Source: Dysidea avara
Lineage: Eukaryota > Porifera > Demospongiae > Dictyoceratida > Dysideidae
Assembly: GCF_963678975.1 (NCBI RefSeq)
Contig: NC_089279.1
Location: 29,613,525 to 29,677,524 of the forward strand
Length of the DNA stretch: 64,000 bases
Direction of reading: 5' to 3'
The translations under genes were made by a program, and so were the position numbers. Below the pieces are notes generated by a model, which saw only the letters and a program-made list of their open reading frames with translations, was not told the origin of the DNA and made no database searches. Of the stretch, positions 53,554-64,000 are shown piece after piece. Within the stretch, counting starts at the first letter, position 1, and every line of letters begins with the position of its first letter.

Positions 53554-53840
53554 CCACTGACTAGAGCTGTACCGATAATCGGATCGGCCAAAATATCGGC
53601 CACCAATATGGCAATTTTTACCAATATCGGCATCGGTACAGAACAGTACGAGGACCGATATCGCTACCGATATTTATACAGCAATAGTTTGTACATAAAC
53701 GGATTATAATATTGGTTTTCTACGTTATCCATGTGGCTGTTCAGTAGCAGTGGCTTATTGTTCACTGGACAGCAAGCGCTACGCTACGAGAAGCCATACA
53801 AATACACGCGATTCTAGTGTTTGTTGCTGGAAAGCTTATC

Positions 53841-54154
53841 TAATCCAAAACAGCCAAGCTGTAAAAAAAGTGTGCGGCCCTCAGAAAGGCTATGGTGAAA
53901 AAAGATGTGAAATCCAAGGTGGCGGCCAAAAAATGGCTGTGATGGTAGGTTAATGGTAAAAATTTTAATAATGACAATTCAGGTAAATTTTGTGAAGCGG
54001 CACAAAATTCACCTGAATTGTCGTTATTAAAATTTTTACCATTAACCTACCATCACAGCCATTTCTTGGCCGCCACCTTGGATTTCACATCTTTTTTCAC
54101 CATAGCCTTTTTGAGGGCTGCACACTTTTTTTACAGCTTGGCTGTTTTGGATTA
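53841..54154. repeat. Long hairpin, about 154-bp arms, 6-nt loop
   Basis: 53841-53994 pairs with 54001-54154 with very few mismatches; the loop is AAGCGG. The left arm starts TAATCCAAAACAGCCAAGCT and the right arm ends GCTTGGCTGTTTTGGATTA. A transcript would form long double-stranded RNA. Confidence 0.85.
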
Positions 54155-54439
54155 GATTCATTTCTTTTTGTATTTGTATACCCCAAAGCCGGCCCATAGG
54201 CCAGCTTTGGGACTTTTTAAACCTATGTTGTTTTTTCTTTACTACAGGAAGAAGAAAAGATGAAGTAGATGTACTTTAAATATTTTATCAGTAAATGTAC
54301 AAATTATATATATAATACATATGTGACCGGATTTGCGAAAAGGGGCCTTCCACACACATCCAATTTGCCAACTTTGACAATTGATAACTTCAGATTGGAA
54401 AGAGCTATTGCCTTGAAATTTGGGCAGTGGTGATTTCTT

Positions 54440-57060
54440 TGCAGCTGAACTCTCTACATGATGGTTTCTTTGTAGCTAAACTCTCTACAAGGTAATTTCT
54501 TCTAGCTGATCTCTCTACAGGGAGATTTATTTGTAGCTGAACTATCTACAAGGTAACTTCTTCTAGCTGATCTCTCTACAGGGTGATTTGTTTGCAGCTG
54601 AGCTCTTTACAGAATGATTTCTTTGTAGCTGAACTCTCTACAAGATAACTTTTCTAGCTGATGTCTCTACAAGGTGACTAGTTTGTAGCTGAACTCTCTA
54701 CATGGTGGTTTCTTTGTAACTGAACTTTCTACAAGGTGACTTCTTCTAGCTGATCTTTCAATAGGGTGATTTGTTTGTAGCTTCACTCTCTACAAGGTAA
54801 CTTCTTCTAACTGATCTCTCTACAGGGAGATTTGTTTGTAGCTGAACTCTCTACAGGTGATTTGTTAGAAGCTGAACTTTCTAAATAATGGTTTCTTTGT
54901 AGCTGAACTCTCTACAAGCTAACTTCTTCTAGCTGATCTCTCTACAGGGTGATTTGTTTGTAGCTGAATTCTGTACAGATGATTTGTTTGCAGCTGAGCT
55001 CTTTACAGAATGGTTTCTTTGTAGCTGAACTCTCTAAAAGGTAACTTCTTCTAACTGATCTTTCTACAGGGCAATTTGTTTGTGGCTGAATTTTCTACGG
55101 GGTGATTTCTTTGCAGCTGAACTCTCTACTTGGTGGTTTCTTTGTAGCTGAACTATGTACAAGGTAATTTCTTCTAGCTGACCTCTCTACAGGGTGATTT
55201 GTTTGTAACTGAATTCTGTACAGGTGATTTGTTTGCAGCTGAGCTCTTTACAGAATGGTTTCTTTGTAGCTGAACTCTCTACAAGGTAACTTTTCTAGCT
55301 GATGTCTCTACAAGGTCACTAGTTTGTAGCTGAACTCTCTACATGGTGGTTTCTTTGTAACTGAACTTTCTACAAGGTGACTTCTTCTAGCTGATCTTTC
55401 TACAGGGTGATTTGTTTGTAGCTGAACTCTCTACAAGGTAACTTCTTCTAGCTGATCTCTCTACAAGGAGATTTGTTTGTAGCTGAACTCTCTACAGGTG
55501 ATTTGTTTGAAGCTGAACCCTCTAAATGATGGTTTCTTTGTAGCTGAACTCTCTACAAGTTAACTTCTTCTAGCTGATCCCTCTACAGGGTGATTTGCTT
55601 GTAGCTGAACTATCTACAAGATAACTTCTTCTAACTGATCTCTCTACAGGGTGATTTGTTTGTAGCTGAATTCTGTATAGGTGATTTGTTTGCAGCTGAG
55701 CTCTTTAAATAATGGTTTCTTTGTAGCTGAACTCTCTCAAGGTAACTTCTTCTAGCTGATGTCTTTACAGGGCCACTAGTTTGTAGCTGAATTCTCTACA
55801 TGGTGGTTTCTTTGTAACTGAACTCTCTACAAGGTAACTTTTTCTAGCTCATCTTTCTACAGGGTGATTTATTTGTAGCTGAATTCTGTACAAGTGATTT
55901 GTTTGCAGCTGAGCTCTTTAAAGAATGGTTTCTTTGTAGCTGAACTCTCTACAAGGTAACTTCTTCTAGCTGATGTCTCTACAAGGTCACTAGTTTGTAG
56001 CTGAGCTCTCTACATGGTGGTTTCTTTGTAACTGAACTCTCTACAAGGTGACCTCTTCTAGCTGATCTTTCTACAGGGTGATTTGTTTGAAGCTGAACTC
56101 TCTACAAGGTAACTTCTTCTAGCTGATCTCTCTACAGGGAGATTTGTTTGTAGCTGAACTCTCTACATGATGGTTTCTTTGTAGCTGAACTCCCTACAAG
56201 GTAACTTCTTCTAGCTAATCTCTCTACAGGGCGATTTGTTTGTAGCTGAACTCTCTACATGATGGTTTCTTTGTAGCTGAACTCTCTGCAAGGTAACTTC
56301 TTCTATTGATCTCTCCACAGGGCGATTTGTTTGTAGCTGAACTCTCTACATGGCGGTTTCTTTGTAGCTGAACTCTACAAGGTGATTTTTTCTAGCTGAA
56401 CTATCTCTTTCCATAGTTGCATGAACTCCCTACAANNNNNNNNNNNNNNNNNNNNNNNNNNNNNNNNNNNNNNNNNNNNNNNNNNNNNNNNNNNNNNNNN
56501 NNNNNNNNNNNNNNNNNNNNNNNNNNNNNNNNNNNNNNNNNNNNNNNNNNNNNNNNNNNNNNNNNNNNNNNNNNNNNNNNNNNNNNNNNNNNNNNNNNNN
56601 NNNNNNNNNNNNNNNNNNNNNNNNNNNNNNNNNNNGTGACCTCTTCTAGCTGATCTTTCTACAGGGTGATTTGTTTGAAGCTGAACTCTCTACAAGGTAA
56701 CTTCTTCTAGCTGATCTCTCTACAGGGAGATTTGTTTGTAGCTGAACTCTCTACATGATGGTTTCTTTGTAGCTGAACTCCCTACAAGGTAACTTCTTCT
56801 AGCTAATCTCTCTACAGGGCGATTTGTTTGTAGCTGAACTCTCTACATGATGGTTTCTTTGTAGCTGAACTCTCTGCAAGGTAACTTCTTCTATTGATCT
56901 CTCCACAGGGCGATTTGTTTGTAGCTGAACTCTCTACATGGCGGTTTCTTTGTAGCTGAACTCTACAAGGTGATTTTTTCTAGCTGAACTATCTCTTTCC
57001 ATAGTTGCATGAACTCCCTACAAGGTAACTTCTTCTATAGCTGATCTCTCTACAGGGTGA
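54440..57060. repeat. Satellite of about 30-bp half-units in about 60-bp dimers
   Basis: Alternating half-units such as GTAGCTGAACTCTCTACAAG-GTAACTTCTT and CTAGCTGATCTCTCTACAGG-GTGATTTGTTT, with variants (ATGATGGTTTCTTT). More than 80 half-units. Interrupted by the gap at 56436-56635. Confidence 0.95.
56436..56635. other. Assembly gap, 200 N
   Basis: Exactly 200 N in the satellite. The 388 bp before it (56048-56435) are identical to the 388 bp after it (56636-57023), so the gap probably joins two overlapping contig ends. Confidence 0.95.
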
Positions 57061-57955
57061 CGTGTGTAGCTGATCTCTATACAGGTTTCTTATTTCTAGC
57101 TGATCTCTTGAATTCTCTTCAGGGTGACTGCTCTATTAGGATGACTGCTCTATTAGAGTATCTCGATCTCACACTTGCTGCACCAAGTTGGATTTCGTGT
57201 TATAACTCCGTGGCTTTAAGTCTGATTCTTCTACACCATTGATGAGCCTATTACTCCATCTGTATAACGATTTTCAAAGCATTACCCCAAGCGGTTTATC
57301 TGGTAGGCGTGGCAAGCAGTCGTTTTTTATTATCTAATCTCAATTGCATAATTGTTACACACTGTTGGTTTTTTCGTTGTATCTTCCTGTTTTTTTAACT
57401 CGATTTCTTTCAAACCACAAAAGGTTTGAGGTTCAATAGTTAACCTATTCACCCACCGATTTTCAGCTTCTTCCAATACGCGGTTTACCGTGTAGGCGTG
57501 ACAACATATTGGTGTTATTTTTCGTGAATAATCGCTCATAACTCTTTGCCTGTTTATCGTATTCCAGCCAAAGTTGGTACCGAGATGCGCCTTTATATCC
57601 CCCTTCTGTGTGCCAAATGTCAAGGCAATCAGATATGGCGTTCGAGTTTTATAGCAGTTTTTGTAAGTGTGCGACAAGAAAAAGAAAAATAAGAAGAAGG
57701 AAAAAAACAAAGAAACTGAGCCAATTTTTGAAGTCGCATATCTCGGGAACGTGCGAAGCAATTTCGCTCAAATTTGGAATGTAGAGTGTGCTGCAGTTGG
57801 AGGGCATGTCCACAGCAAAAATCGTCTTGTTTCATCAAGGAAGCACAGAGCTACGGAGGTGCGAAAATTGCGTTTTCTTTCTTCCTGTCAATATACTCAC
57901 GGGTGTTACGCGCCGGCTTCTTGGGCCGCACGACACACTACCGTGTGTCTTGATC
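57061..57955. repeat. Dispersed repeat module flanking the satellite
   Basis: Starts after the satellite with two GACTGCTCTATTAG motifs and ends TTTCTTTCTTCCTGTCAATA...GACACACTACCGTGTGTCTTG. The same 3' end is found alone at 22097-22166. The frames across it are not protein-like. Confidence 0.6.
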
Positions 57956-58421
57956 AGTCTTAAATAAATGAAGCAGTTATATATAGTACCTTTGTAATAA
58001 AAGAACAGTCAGAAGAAAACCTACTGTACCAGCCTTCACACAAGCCAATAAAATGCGGAGTAATGCAGAAATATCCGTTTAAGGCTCCATGGGAGTATGC
58101 ATAAAAATGTTTGTGGGTGCCTAATTGTCTGGATTGCACAATAGAAACCCAAGCCACTATTACCACAGGCATAGAGTGAGCAATGAATATATCCACATGT
58201 TGTTGTAGAGTAGGTAACTGTACACTTTTGCATAGATTAACTATGACTTTTGTTTGTAATGCAAATATCGGATCGACTATCGGTTATCGGCTTCTTTTGG
58301 TGGTATCCATATCGGATATCGGTACATGCCTAAATCCCATATCGGTACAGCTCTACCACTGACGTAAATGATTTTTGTTGGCTCTAAAAAATATATAGGA
58401 CCCAAGTAGAACTAAAACTTG

Positions 58422-58925
58422 GTAGGACCCAAGTTTTACTATGCCTAACTCTATGCTTCATCAGTGGTGCCTCAGTCAAATGTTGATAAAAGTACTTGTG
58501 AAATTTTACTTGGATTATACCACTATACATAGCTAACCATGTATAGCTATAATGCAAACGAAAAATCAATCCATAATCACGTGATCCATTTTCTGGTTGG
58601 AAACTAATACCATTAGGTGGTGACAACATAATATTGAAGCCTAAATCACTTGCTGGAGAAACTAAAACTTGGAGTTATTGCAGTCACGCCTCCCATTTTG
58701 GTCTCAGACGCGCTAGGAAGAAATTTCATGCCACTTAGTTTGATTGAAGGAAAGCTCAGATCCATATGAAACTTGCGCTGTGCATGAAGTGATAACCAAA
58801 CTATATTGCTGTATAGTGAAGGTTTGCGGGCTTTCCTTTTGTTGATTGCTGGGTTGCTCCGAATCCAAAATTACATGATTTTCGGCCAATTTTCGGCAAA
58901 GAGTAGCTCCGTACCAAATCCACAG
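58422..58925 (-). repeat. Inverted segmental copy, right arm
   Basis: Reverse-oriented match of 51068-51699 without the inserted 150 bp. The pair flanks the tRNA-like/MITE region and the 4.8-kb hAT-like element. Confidence 0.75.
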
Positions 58926-58989
58926 TTTAACTCCTCAACTAGCTATATAAACCCAGACCTCACACTAAGACACTTTTGAGTGGCTTTTC

Positions 58990-60115
58990 AAATGGATTGT
59001 GAAGTGGAAGAAATCATTTCGCGATCAGATTGTAATTACTTTGTACATACATGCTTCCCCGGGAGGCCTGCACAGTATTAAAAATTTACTTTCTAGCGAT
59101 TTGAATGTTGCTCTGGGCTATAGCCAAGTTGTACATTACTTGGAGAATGCTGACACAACGTATAAGGAGTACATCAACACTTTGGATGCTAATCCTCCCA
59201 TCCAATGCAACCTAAAGGAGGGACAATGTTTCTTTATGATCTAGGCTTAGATGAAGCACATGCAGTGGGAAGTCCAGGAAAAGAAGCTAAGGCAAGTCGA
59301 ATTATTTAGCTAAAAGTGCATGCTGAAAATTAATTTACTCATATGTGCTTGTATACTGCTGATACTATAGGTAGTTATGCAATTCAATTGGCATAATATA
59401 TACATACGTATGTGTGCGTTCAAATGCATTACATATGTATACATCAACACTACTGTATGTCATTATGTTTGAGCACTACATGCATACAAAAGAAAACTTT
59501 TTTTGGTGTTTCTCTATTATGATTAGCTATAGGCCCAACTTTGTCCTTAATAGTTGTAAATATGCTGTACATTAGTTTTCTGTTTATATCCACAGGTATT
59601 TTCAGCATACAATGAGCCTGCCAGAATGGAACTGAACTATCATGCTGGAATTTCTGCCCACACATTAGCTCAGTTAGCTCTTGCTTATCACACATCAGTC
59701 CAGTGCTTTAACACTGATTATTCAGATATTATTACAGCAGTACTGCTAATCGCAGCTTGTATGGATGAACACCTATAGACCTGGCCAATATTGAATTAGA
59801 CAATGAAGCTGCTACAAAAATGCTGTATACGATTTCCTTTCTTTGAAAGAAGCCAATGATAAAATGTTTGATCTTTCTTCCTCGTCAGAGGATCTTTATC
59901 AATTTCAGATGGATGAAGTTAAACTTCATTGTTTTTGCTTGACTCCTTGGATTGATAGATCGTATTTTCCATCCCAGGCCATGTCATGGGCTATTGTGGA
60001 ACTGAATTTCCCAGTATTTCACCTTCAAAGGCACAATATACCATCACTGATCGAATTGATGCTACTGCCTGTACAGCAAACAGTGTAAGGGATCAGTTTT
60101 ATGAATTCAAAGGTA
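58990..60115 (+). pseudogene. Decayed multi-exon gene, unknown family
   Basis: Several protein-like stretches follow one another in changing frames. MDCEVEEIISRSDCNYFVHT starts at 58992. VFSAYNEPARMELNYHAGIS and ALAYHTSVQCFNTDYSDIIT follow a TATCCACAG acceptor near 59595. GYCGTEFPSISPSKAQYTIT and DRIDATACTANSVRDQFYEF lie at about 59985-60110, before a GTAAATC donor. Stops lie between blocks (e.g. TAG near 59776). I do not recognise the family; it looks like a broken gene rather than a repeat. Confidence 0.4.
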
Positions 60116-60486
60116 AATCAAAAGTTTTGTCATGCCTGTTTACCTGAATAAAAGTCCATGGGCAATTCCTAGAGTCAACCAGCCTCAAAGAAATCAATAA
60201 CTTGTCACTGTCACTTATCATTATGGTTAGCGTTATTAGCTTGGTGATGCACCATCAATACCGGAGGACATTGTGTCTCTATCAAGATATTGTGGCATGG
60301 ACGTCCCTACCATTATGATGGTATGAAGTCAACAAAATAACAGTGATTTATCAAATATTCCTCTAACGTGGCCACAAAGTTGAAAATTTCAACTGGTTCA
60401 TATGCTAATTACCTTTTGTAGAGAATAACTCTATGTTTTGTATGTCACACATTGCTATACAGCTACACCTATGATTTTTCTTAGCA

Positions 60487-61045
60487 TTGGGGACCCCATT
60501 ATGTATTAGATCAACGTAAACTTGAGGGTGTGCAATGGCGTGCTACAAAACTAGTACCATCTTTAAGAGACAAGTCTTACATAGATCGACTGACATCAAT
60601 GAATTTACCATCTCTTTTGTACAGTCACAGACATGGTGACTTAATATTTCTTTTCAAGATGTTGAATGATTACTTCAATCTGGATCACTCCAGCTTTTTT
60701 ACTTTCTCCCACAATACACAAACTAGAGGCCATGCATATAAATTACTTAAGCCCCCTGCCCACCATTCATGTCGGGTCAACTATTTTGGTACTAGAGTAA
60801 TTAATGACTGGAACAATCTTACAAGTGATATTGTAGGAAATTCTCCATTAAATAATTTTAAATCAGCTATAGATAATTACTATTATGACTATAGATTTAT
60901 GTTAATGTAATTATAATTATATTCATAGTTAATTTTTGTTTATTACATCTAATTTATGTATGTGTATGTATGTAATTGAATGGGTGTACAGGCTTTTAAG
61001 CCTCAACCCAAATCACATCATAATCATAATCATTTGTTTTATTAT
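60487..61045 (+). pseudogene. LINE 3' end: RT C-terminal tail and 3' UTR
   Basis: The frame at about 60510-60910 reads QWRATKLVPSLRDKSYIDRL, then LYSHRHGDLIFLFKMLNDYF, TRGHAYKLLKPPAH and VNYFGTRVINDWNNL, the common C-terminal tail of non-LTR RTs. It ends naturally at TAA (60908-60910). The 3' part has a hairpin-like GGGTGTACAGGCTTTTAAGC-CTCAACCC and a (TAATCA)n-like tail. It is 5'-truncated, as usual for LINEs. Confidence 0.75.
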
Positions 61046-61453
61046 ATTATAGGTACTGAGCTGCATTTTAAATTTATGATTTAGGTGTCTTGTATAGCTA
61101 ATCCTATATTTTCAGTGTTTATCATGTCATCATTGTCTTATCAGTATATATATAGCTAGCTATAGTGGCAATCTTATATTACTAAGTATAACTATATTAT
61201 AACTCCTGCATGCTGGAAGTATATCAGCCGCCCTGGCCACTGAGCCATATTTAATTTAAACATCATCATGAATATGATGAACAAATTAACGAAATTAAGT
61301 ATATATATAATTGCAGAACCTTCGACAGCAAGTATAGCTATTAATGCAATGTGCACAAAATCAATATGCAAAATAATACACATATCAGCTACTTGAAATT
61401 TCATGTGCATGGATCCTCAGTCAACATGACCACATGCATATCTGACTAACTTG
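61046..61453. other. Spacer
   Basis: AT-rich; nothing recognised. Confidence 0.4.
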
Positions 61454-61773
61454 CAGGGGCGGATCCAGGGGGGGTTCCAAGGGTTCCATGGAACCCCCCT
61501 TTTGAAAAGCCTCTCTCACTCGAGATACTCTAATAGAGCAGTCAAATTGAGATACTCTAATAGAGCAGTCACAGTAGTCTTTTGAGGAGCAGTGTAGCAA
61601 GCTATGTCTAGTTATAAATAAGGAAGGAAATATAGTTGGTGAGGTGGCAGTTATTGTCAGCAGGTGATGACCTTTTTCTTTTTTTTTTTTTTTGATCTTC
61701 AACTTCTACAGCTAGGCTGAAGTTGCAATTTCAAAGTGGAATCCCCCTTTTTAAAAGTCTGGATCCGTCCCTG
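61454..61773. mobile_element. hAT-type MITE
   Basis: Ends CAGGGGCGGATCCAG and CTGGATCCGTCCCTG are inverted repeats; ACTTG borders both sides (only 5 bp of a target duplication is visible). Poly-G/poly-C tracts lie next to each end. Two GATACTCTAATAGAGCAGTC motifs are inside. Confidence 0.75.
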
Positions 61774-62059
61774 ACTTGGGTCAGCTGCAGGCATGGCAAG
61801 GAAAGCAAACACTAAGTAGTCTATAGCTTGAAGACTAATCGGCTCTTCTTTCTTATTAAACATCGTCAGTATTTATGATGGGCAGTTAGGGATATAACTT
61901 CTGTGATACCAAAGATATTATATACTACGTACCCGGGATTGCATACTAACTTCGTTAACACTTATCAACACTGCCAATTTGCGTTGCACTTCAATATACG
62001 GTCTTCTGTTAGAAATCGTAAACGTTTCCCGTAAAACTAGGGTCATACATTGGCGTATA

Positions 62060-62240
62060 ATGACAAATATTGTCTTTATGCCTAAAGACAAGATTTTACG
62101 CCAATGATTTCTTTAACCCTAAAGAAAACATTTTATGACAAGCTTTTACGCCACTGTCTTTGGCATAAAATGCATTGTGAAAGTAACTTTACAGGGAAGT
62201 GCACTATAAAGGGAAGATTTTACGCCAAGCAATTAAAAAC
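62060..62240. repeat. Short scattered repeat around TTTTACGCCA
   Basis: ACAAGATTTTACGCCA, ACAAGCTTTTACGCCA and AGATTTTACGCCA recur within 200 bp. Origin unclear. Confidence 0.5.
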
Positions 62241-62399
62241 AAAGAATTCATGTGACTATTCTTACTAACCATGTGATGCCTACCTAATATTACATAACTG
62301 TACCTGTAACTAGTGTAAGTATCCGTATTCTACCGTTTCATCGTGCTTTCATTGCTCACCACAAATGTACTGCCGAGGGGCGGGCGTCGCCATACATTA

Positions 62400-62530
62400 A
62401 TGAATAATAATTCGTATTAGTAGCCTTTCTTTAACTGCTTCCTCCAGATACTTTCGTTCTATTGCAATAAAAAGGGTTTAGTAGCCGAGGCGACCTTTAA
62501 ATAGAACAAATAATTGTGCGCATGCGTCAT
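62400..62530 (+). promoter_or_regulatory. Possible CpG-rich promoter with NRF1-like site
   Basis: GGGGCGGGCGTCGCC near 62395 and GCGCATGCGTCA (62517-62528, close to the NRF1 palindrome GCGCATGCGC) directly precede an ATG at 62541. CpG and GC content is above that of the surroundings. Confidence 0.4.
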
Positions 62531-62540
62531 TTTTGGTGCA

Positions 62541-62893
62541 ATGCTTCATGCTGTGTGCGAAGCTGGAGTCGAAAAAGGCGATATACAAGGTGCTTTTTAG
62601 TGATTACACAGTTGTCTAAAGCTATTTGTATTATAAACTTTGTAGATCTGGATAAATAATGCGTTAGCTGTAGTAGAGAAAGTGAATTGGTGTACTGCAG
62701 TGACTGCTGGGAGACCAGATGCAACAGGTGTAATGTTCTGTGGCATAAACACCCAAAGCGAATTTCACACAGTTTCAATTTCCAGGTAAGTATTTAGCTC
62801 CTTGCTGGTGCAGTGTATCCTTTGATAATGAACTCCACTAGTCTTTGCAACGATGAAACATTAGACACCTTTGCAAATTCTGGTGCTCTAATG
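62541..62893 (+). CDS. Possible gene start with a B-box-like zinc-finger exon
   Basis: A first short frame (MLHAVCEAGVEKGDIQ) runs to GGTGC at 62588. A second exon candidate, 62646-62785, follows TTGTAG and ends AG|GTAAG. It reads CVSCSRESELVYCSDCWETR, CNRCNVLWHKHPKRISH, a C-x2-C...C-x2-C...C-x2-C...H-x-H pattern like a B-box zinc finger. An in-frame TAA precedes the first Cys, so the join as drawn does not code through. A later frame PLIMNSTSLCNDETLDTF (62816-62893) ends at a GTAAGC donor. Either an exon is missing or the gene is broken. Confidence 0.35.
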
Positions 62894-63473
62894 GTAAGCT
62901 ATTAATATTACTGTTGTCATTATATCAATATGTAATAAATACATTAATATTATTAAAAGAGTATTAGTCACTATTGTGTGAAAATACATACAGATAATGT
63001 TTAAGTAGCAACTGTAACAGAGTTCTTTGCTAGGCCTACGGTTATAATGATACCACATTTTATGGCCAATTTGTGTGATATTTATTGCCGATACTACTGA
63101 GCTGTAACTGAAATTTTAACAGCTTGTAAATAATTACACAGCCACCTTTAATAGCTGTTATTTACAAAATATTATTGGCATAGACTTCGTGATATTGGTA
63201 CTGACACAGGTGTAGTATTGGTATAGCTCTATATTCTTTGGCAAAATATATTGCTAGTAAAAAGCTATCACTGTTTACCTACTTGTAACAGGATTGATTT
63301 GAGTCATTAGACAAAGGCATGCATAAAATACTTTGATAATTGCAAAGTATGTAGGGCTTTATTTAATTTCTTACATGATGAATACCTATAGCCACAAACA
63401 TGACAAACAAATTATGTATTCTTTCAGCTATAATCACAAACCATTGTCTAAATTACTAAGACATGCATTGGTA

Positions 63474-63583
63474 GGATTCTGCAGTGGATAGACACCCCTC
63501 AGGAATGATGTAATAATCACCTCGGCTCCACCTTGGTGATTATTACATCATTCCTTCAGGGTTGCTTATCCACTGAAGAATCC
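63474..63583. repeat. Hairpin repeat (MITE-like)
   Basis: GGATTCTGCAGTGGATA... pairs with ...TATCCACTGAAGAATCC; the inner stem GGAATGATGTAATAATCACC / GGTGATTATTACATCATTCC is perfect. Arms are about 48 bp with an 11-nt loop. Confidence 0.75.
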
Positions 63584-64000
63584 TAAAACACATGGCAGGT
63601 ACCAGTACAAATTCATTTCATTGTCAGTTATTTATAATCTCATGTAGAAAACTATAGGTTGTTTGTAGATTGTGGTATGTTAAGTATCTACATGGATCAG
63701 TCCCATTGTGGTAATGATATACTGCTAATATGGACCGTAGGTGTTTACTATTACCATCCATAGTGTGGACCATAGAGCAGCATTCAAAGAAACAATATGA
63801 TGCTTAGTGATGCACTGATAAGAGATTTTGTCAAATTAGCTGATATTGAAATTCACATAATAGTGGCCAATACTGATAACCAATCTGATATTTATGTTTA
63901 CCAAAATTCTAGGTAAAATTGTGATTTTAAAACACATATTGTTAGGAAAATAGTATTATTCGGGTCTGTAAAATTAATTGGCGAAGTAATCAGCTAAAAG

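Larger units (their letters stand above)
53562..58355. mobile_element. 4.8-kb hAT-like non-autonomous element
   Basis: Inverted ends TAGAGCTGTACCGAT / ATCGGTACAGCTCTA are flanked by the perfect 8-bp duplication CCACTGAC (53554-53561 and 58356-58363). Both subterminal regions are packed with ATCGG/CCGAT motifs, as expected for transposase binding sites. No transposase frame is found. The cargo is an inverted repeat (53841-54154), a large satellite (54440-57060) and a further repeat module to about 57955. Length includes 200 N. Confidence 0.75.

Noticed and set aside
54440..57060. CRISPR-like array
   Set aside because: Half-units are contiguous and variable without unique spacers; it is a satellite.
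57330..57963. Frames of 98-143 codons, one Lys-rich
   Set aside because: Inside a dispersed repeat module; poly-Lys comes from an A-rich stretch and no domain is seen.

Overview
The window looks like nuclear DNA of an early-branching marine animal, most likely a sponge. The grounds are indirect: AT-rich sequence, short spliceosomal introns with GT/AG ends, very dense DNA transposons, BEL/Pao and LINE relics, and a RecQ-like helicase lying beside a DUF6589 gene. No species can be named from sequence alone. There is no bacterial-style operon, CRISPR array or rRNA.

Positions 1-35.8 kb hold the main feature: an array of a small secreted-protein gene family. Five copies plus a promoter/exon-1 fragment lie on the minus strand (1-24.7 kb), and three lie on the plus strand (28.9-35.8 kb), so the two groups are divergent. 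The canonical gene has five coding exons, all joined by phase-0 introns: signal peptide plus helix, a 60-63 bp exon with a Cys, an invariant 156 bp exon with two predicted helices, a Pro/Asp/Lys-rich spacer, and a last helix. Copies 1 (cut by the window edge), 2, 3, 6 and 7 read open. Copy 4 has a nonsense codon and copy 5 a frameshift, both in the spacer exon. Copy 7 has fused its last two exons and lost the spacer. Copy 8 keeps only exons 1-2. I do not recognise the family. Its exon and phase plan resembles that of four-helix cytokines, which is offered as inference only.

The minus-strand copies sit in a tandem unit (about 5.4 kb in the two youngest copies) that also carries, on the plus strand, the last exons of a CLPTM1L-like membrane-protein gene. 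The peptide gene appears to be nested in an intron of that gene, and both were duplicated together. The unit also holds a 68-bp element with 8-bp terminal inverted repeats that recurs 11 times in the window.

From 35.9 to 41.4 kb lies a decayed BEL/Pao retrotransposon (minus strand) carrying a hAT-type MITE. From 41.6 to 51 kb are LINE fragments, SINEs, MITEs, and a convergent RecQ-like helicase / DUF6589 pair, each disabled by in-frame stops. From 51 to 58.9 kb there are several inverted-repeat elements and a 4.8-kb hAT-like element with a perfect 8-bp target duplication. That element encloses a large satellite and a 200-N assembly gap whose two flanks are identical for 388 bp. The last 5 kb holds a decayed multi-exon gene, another LINE 3' end, a hAT MITE and what may be the 5' end of a gene with a B-box-like exon.
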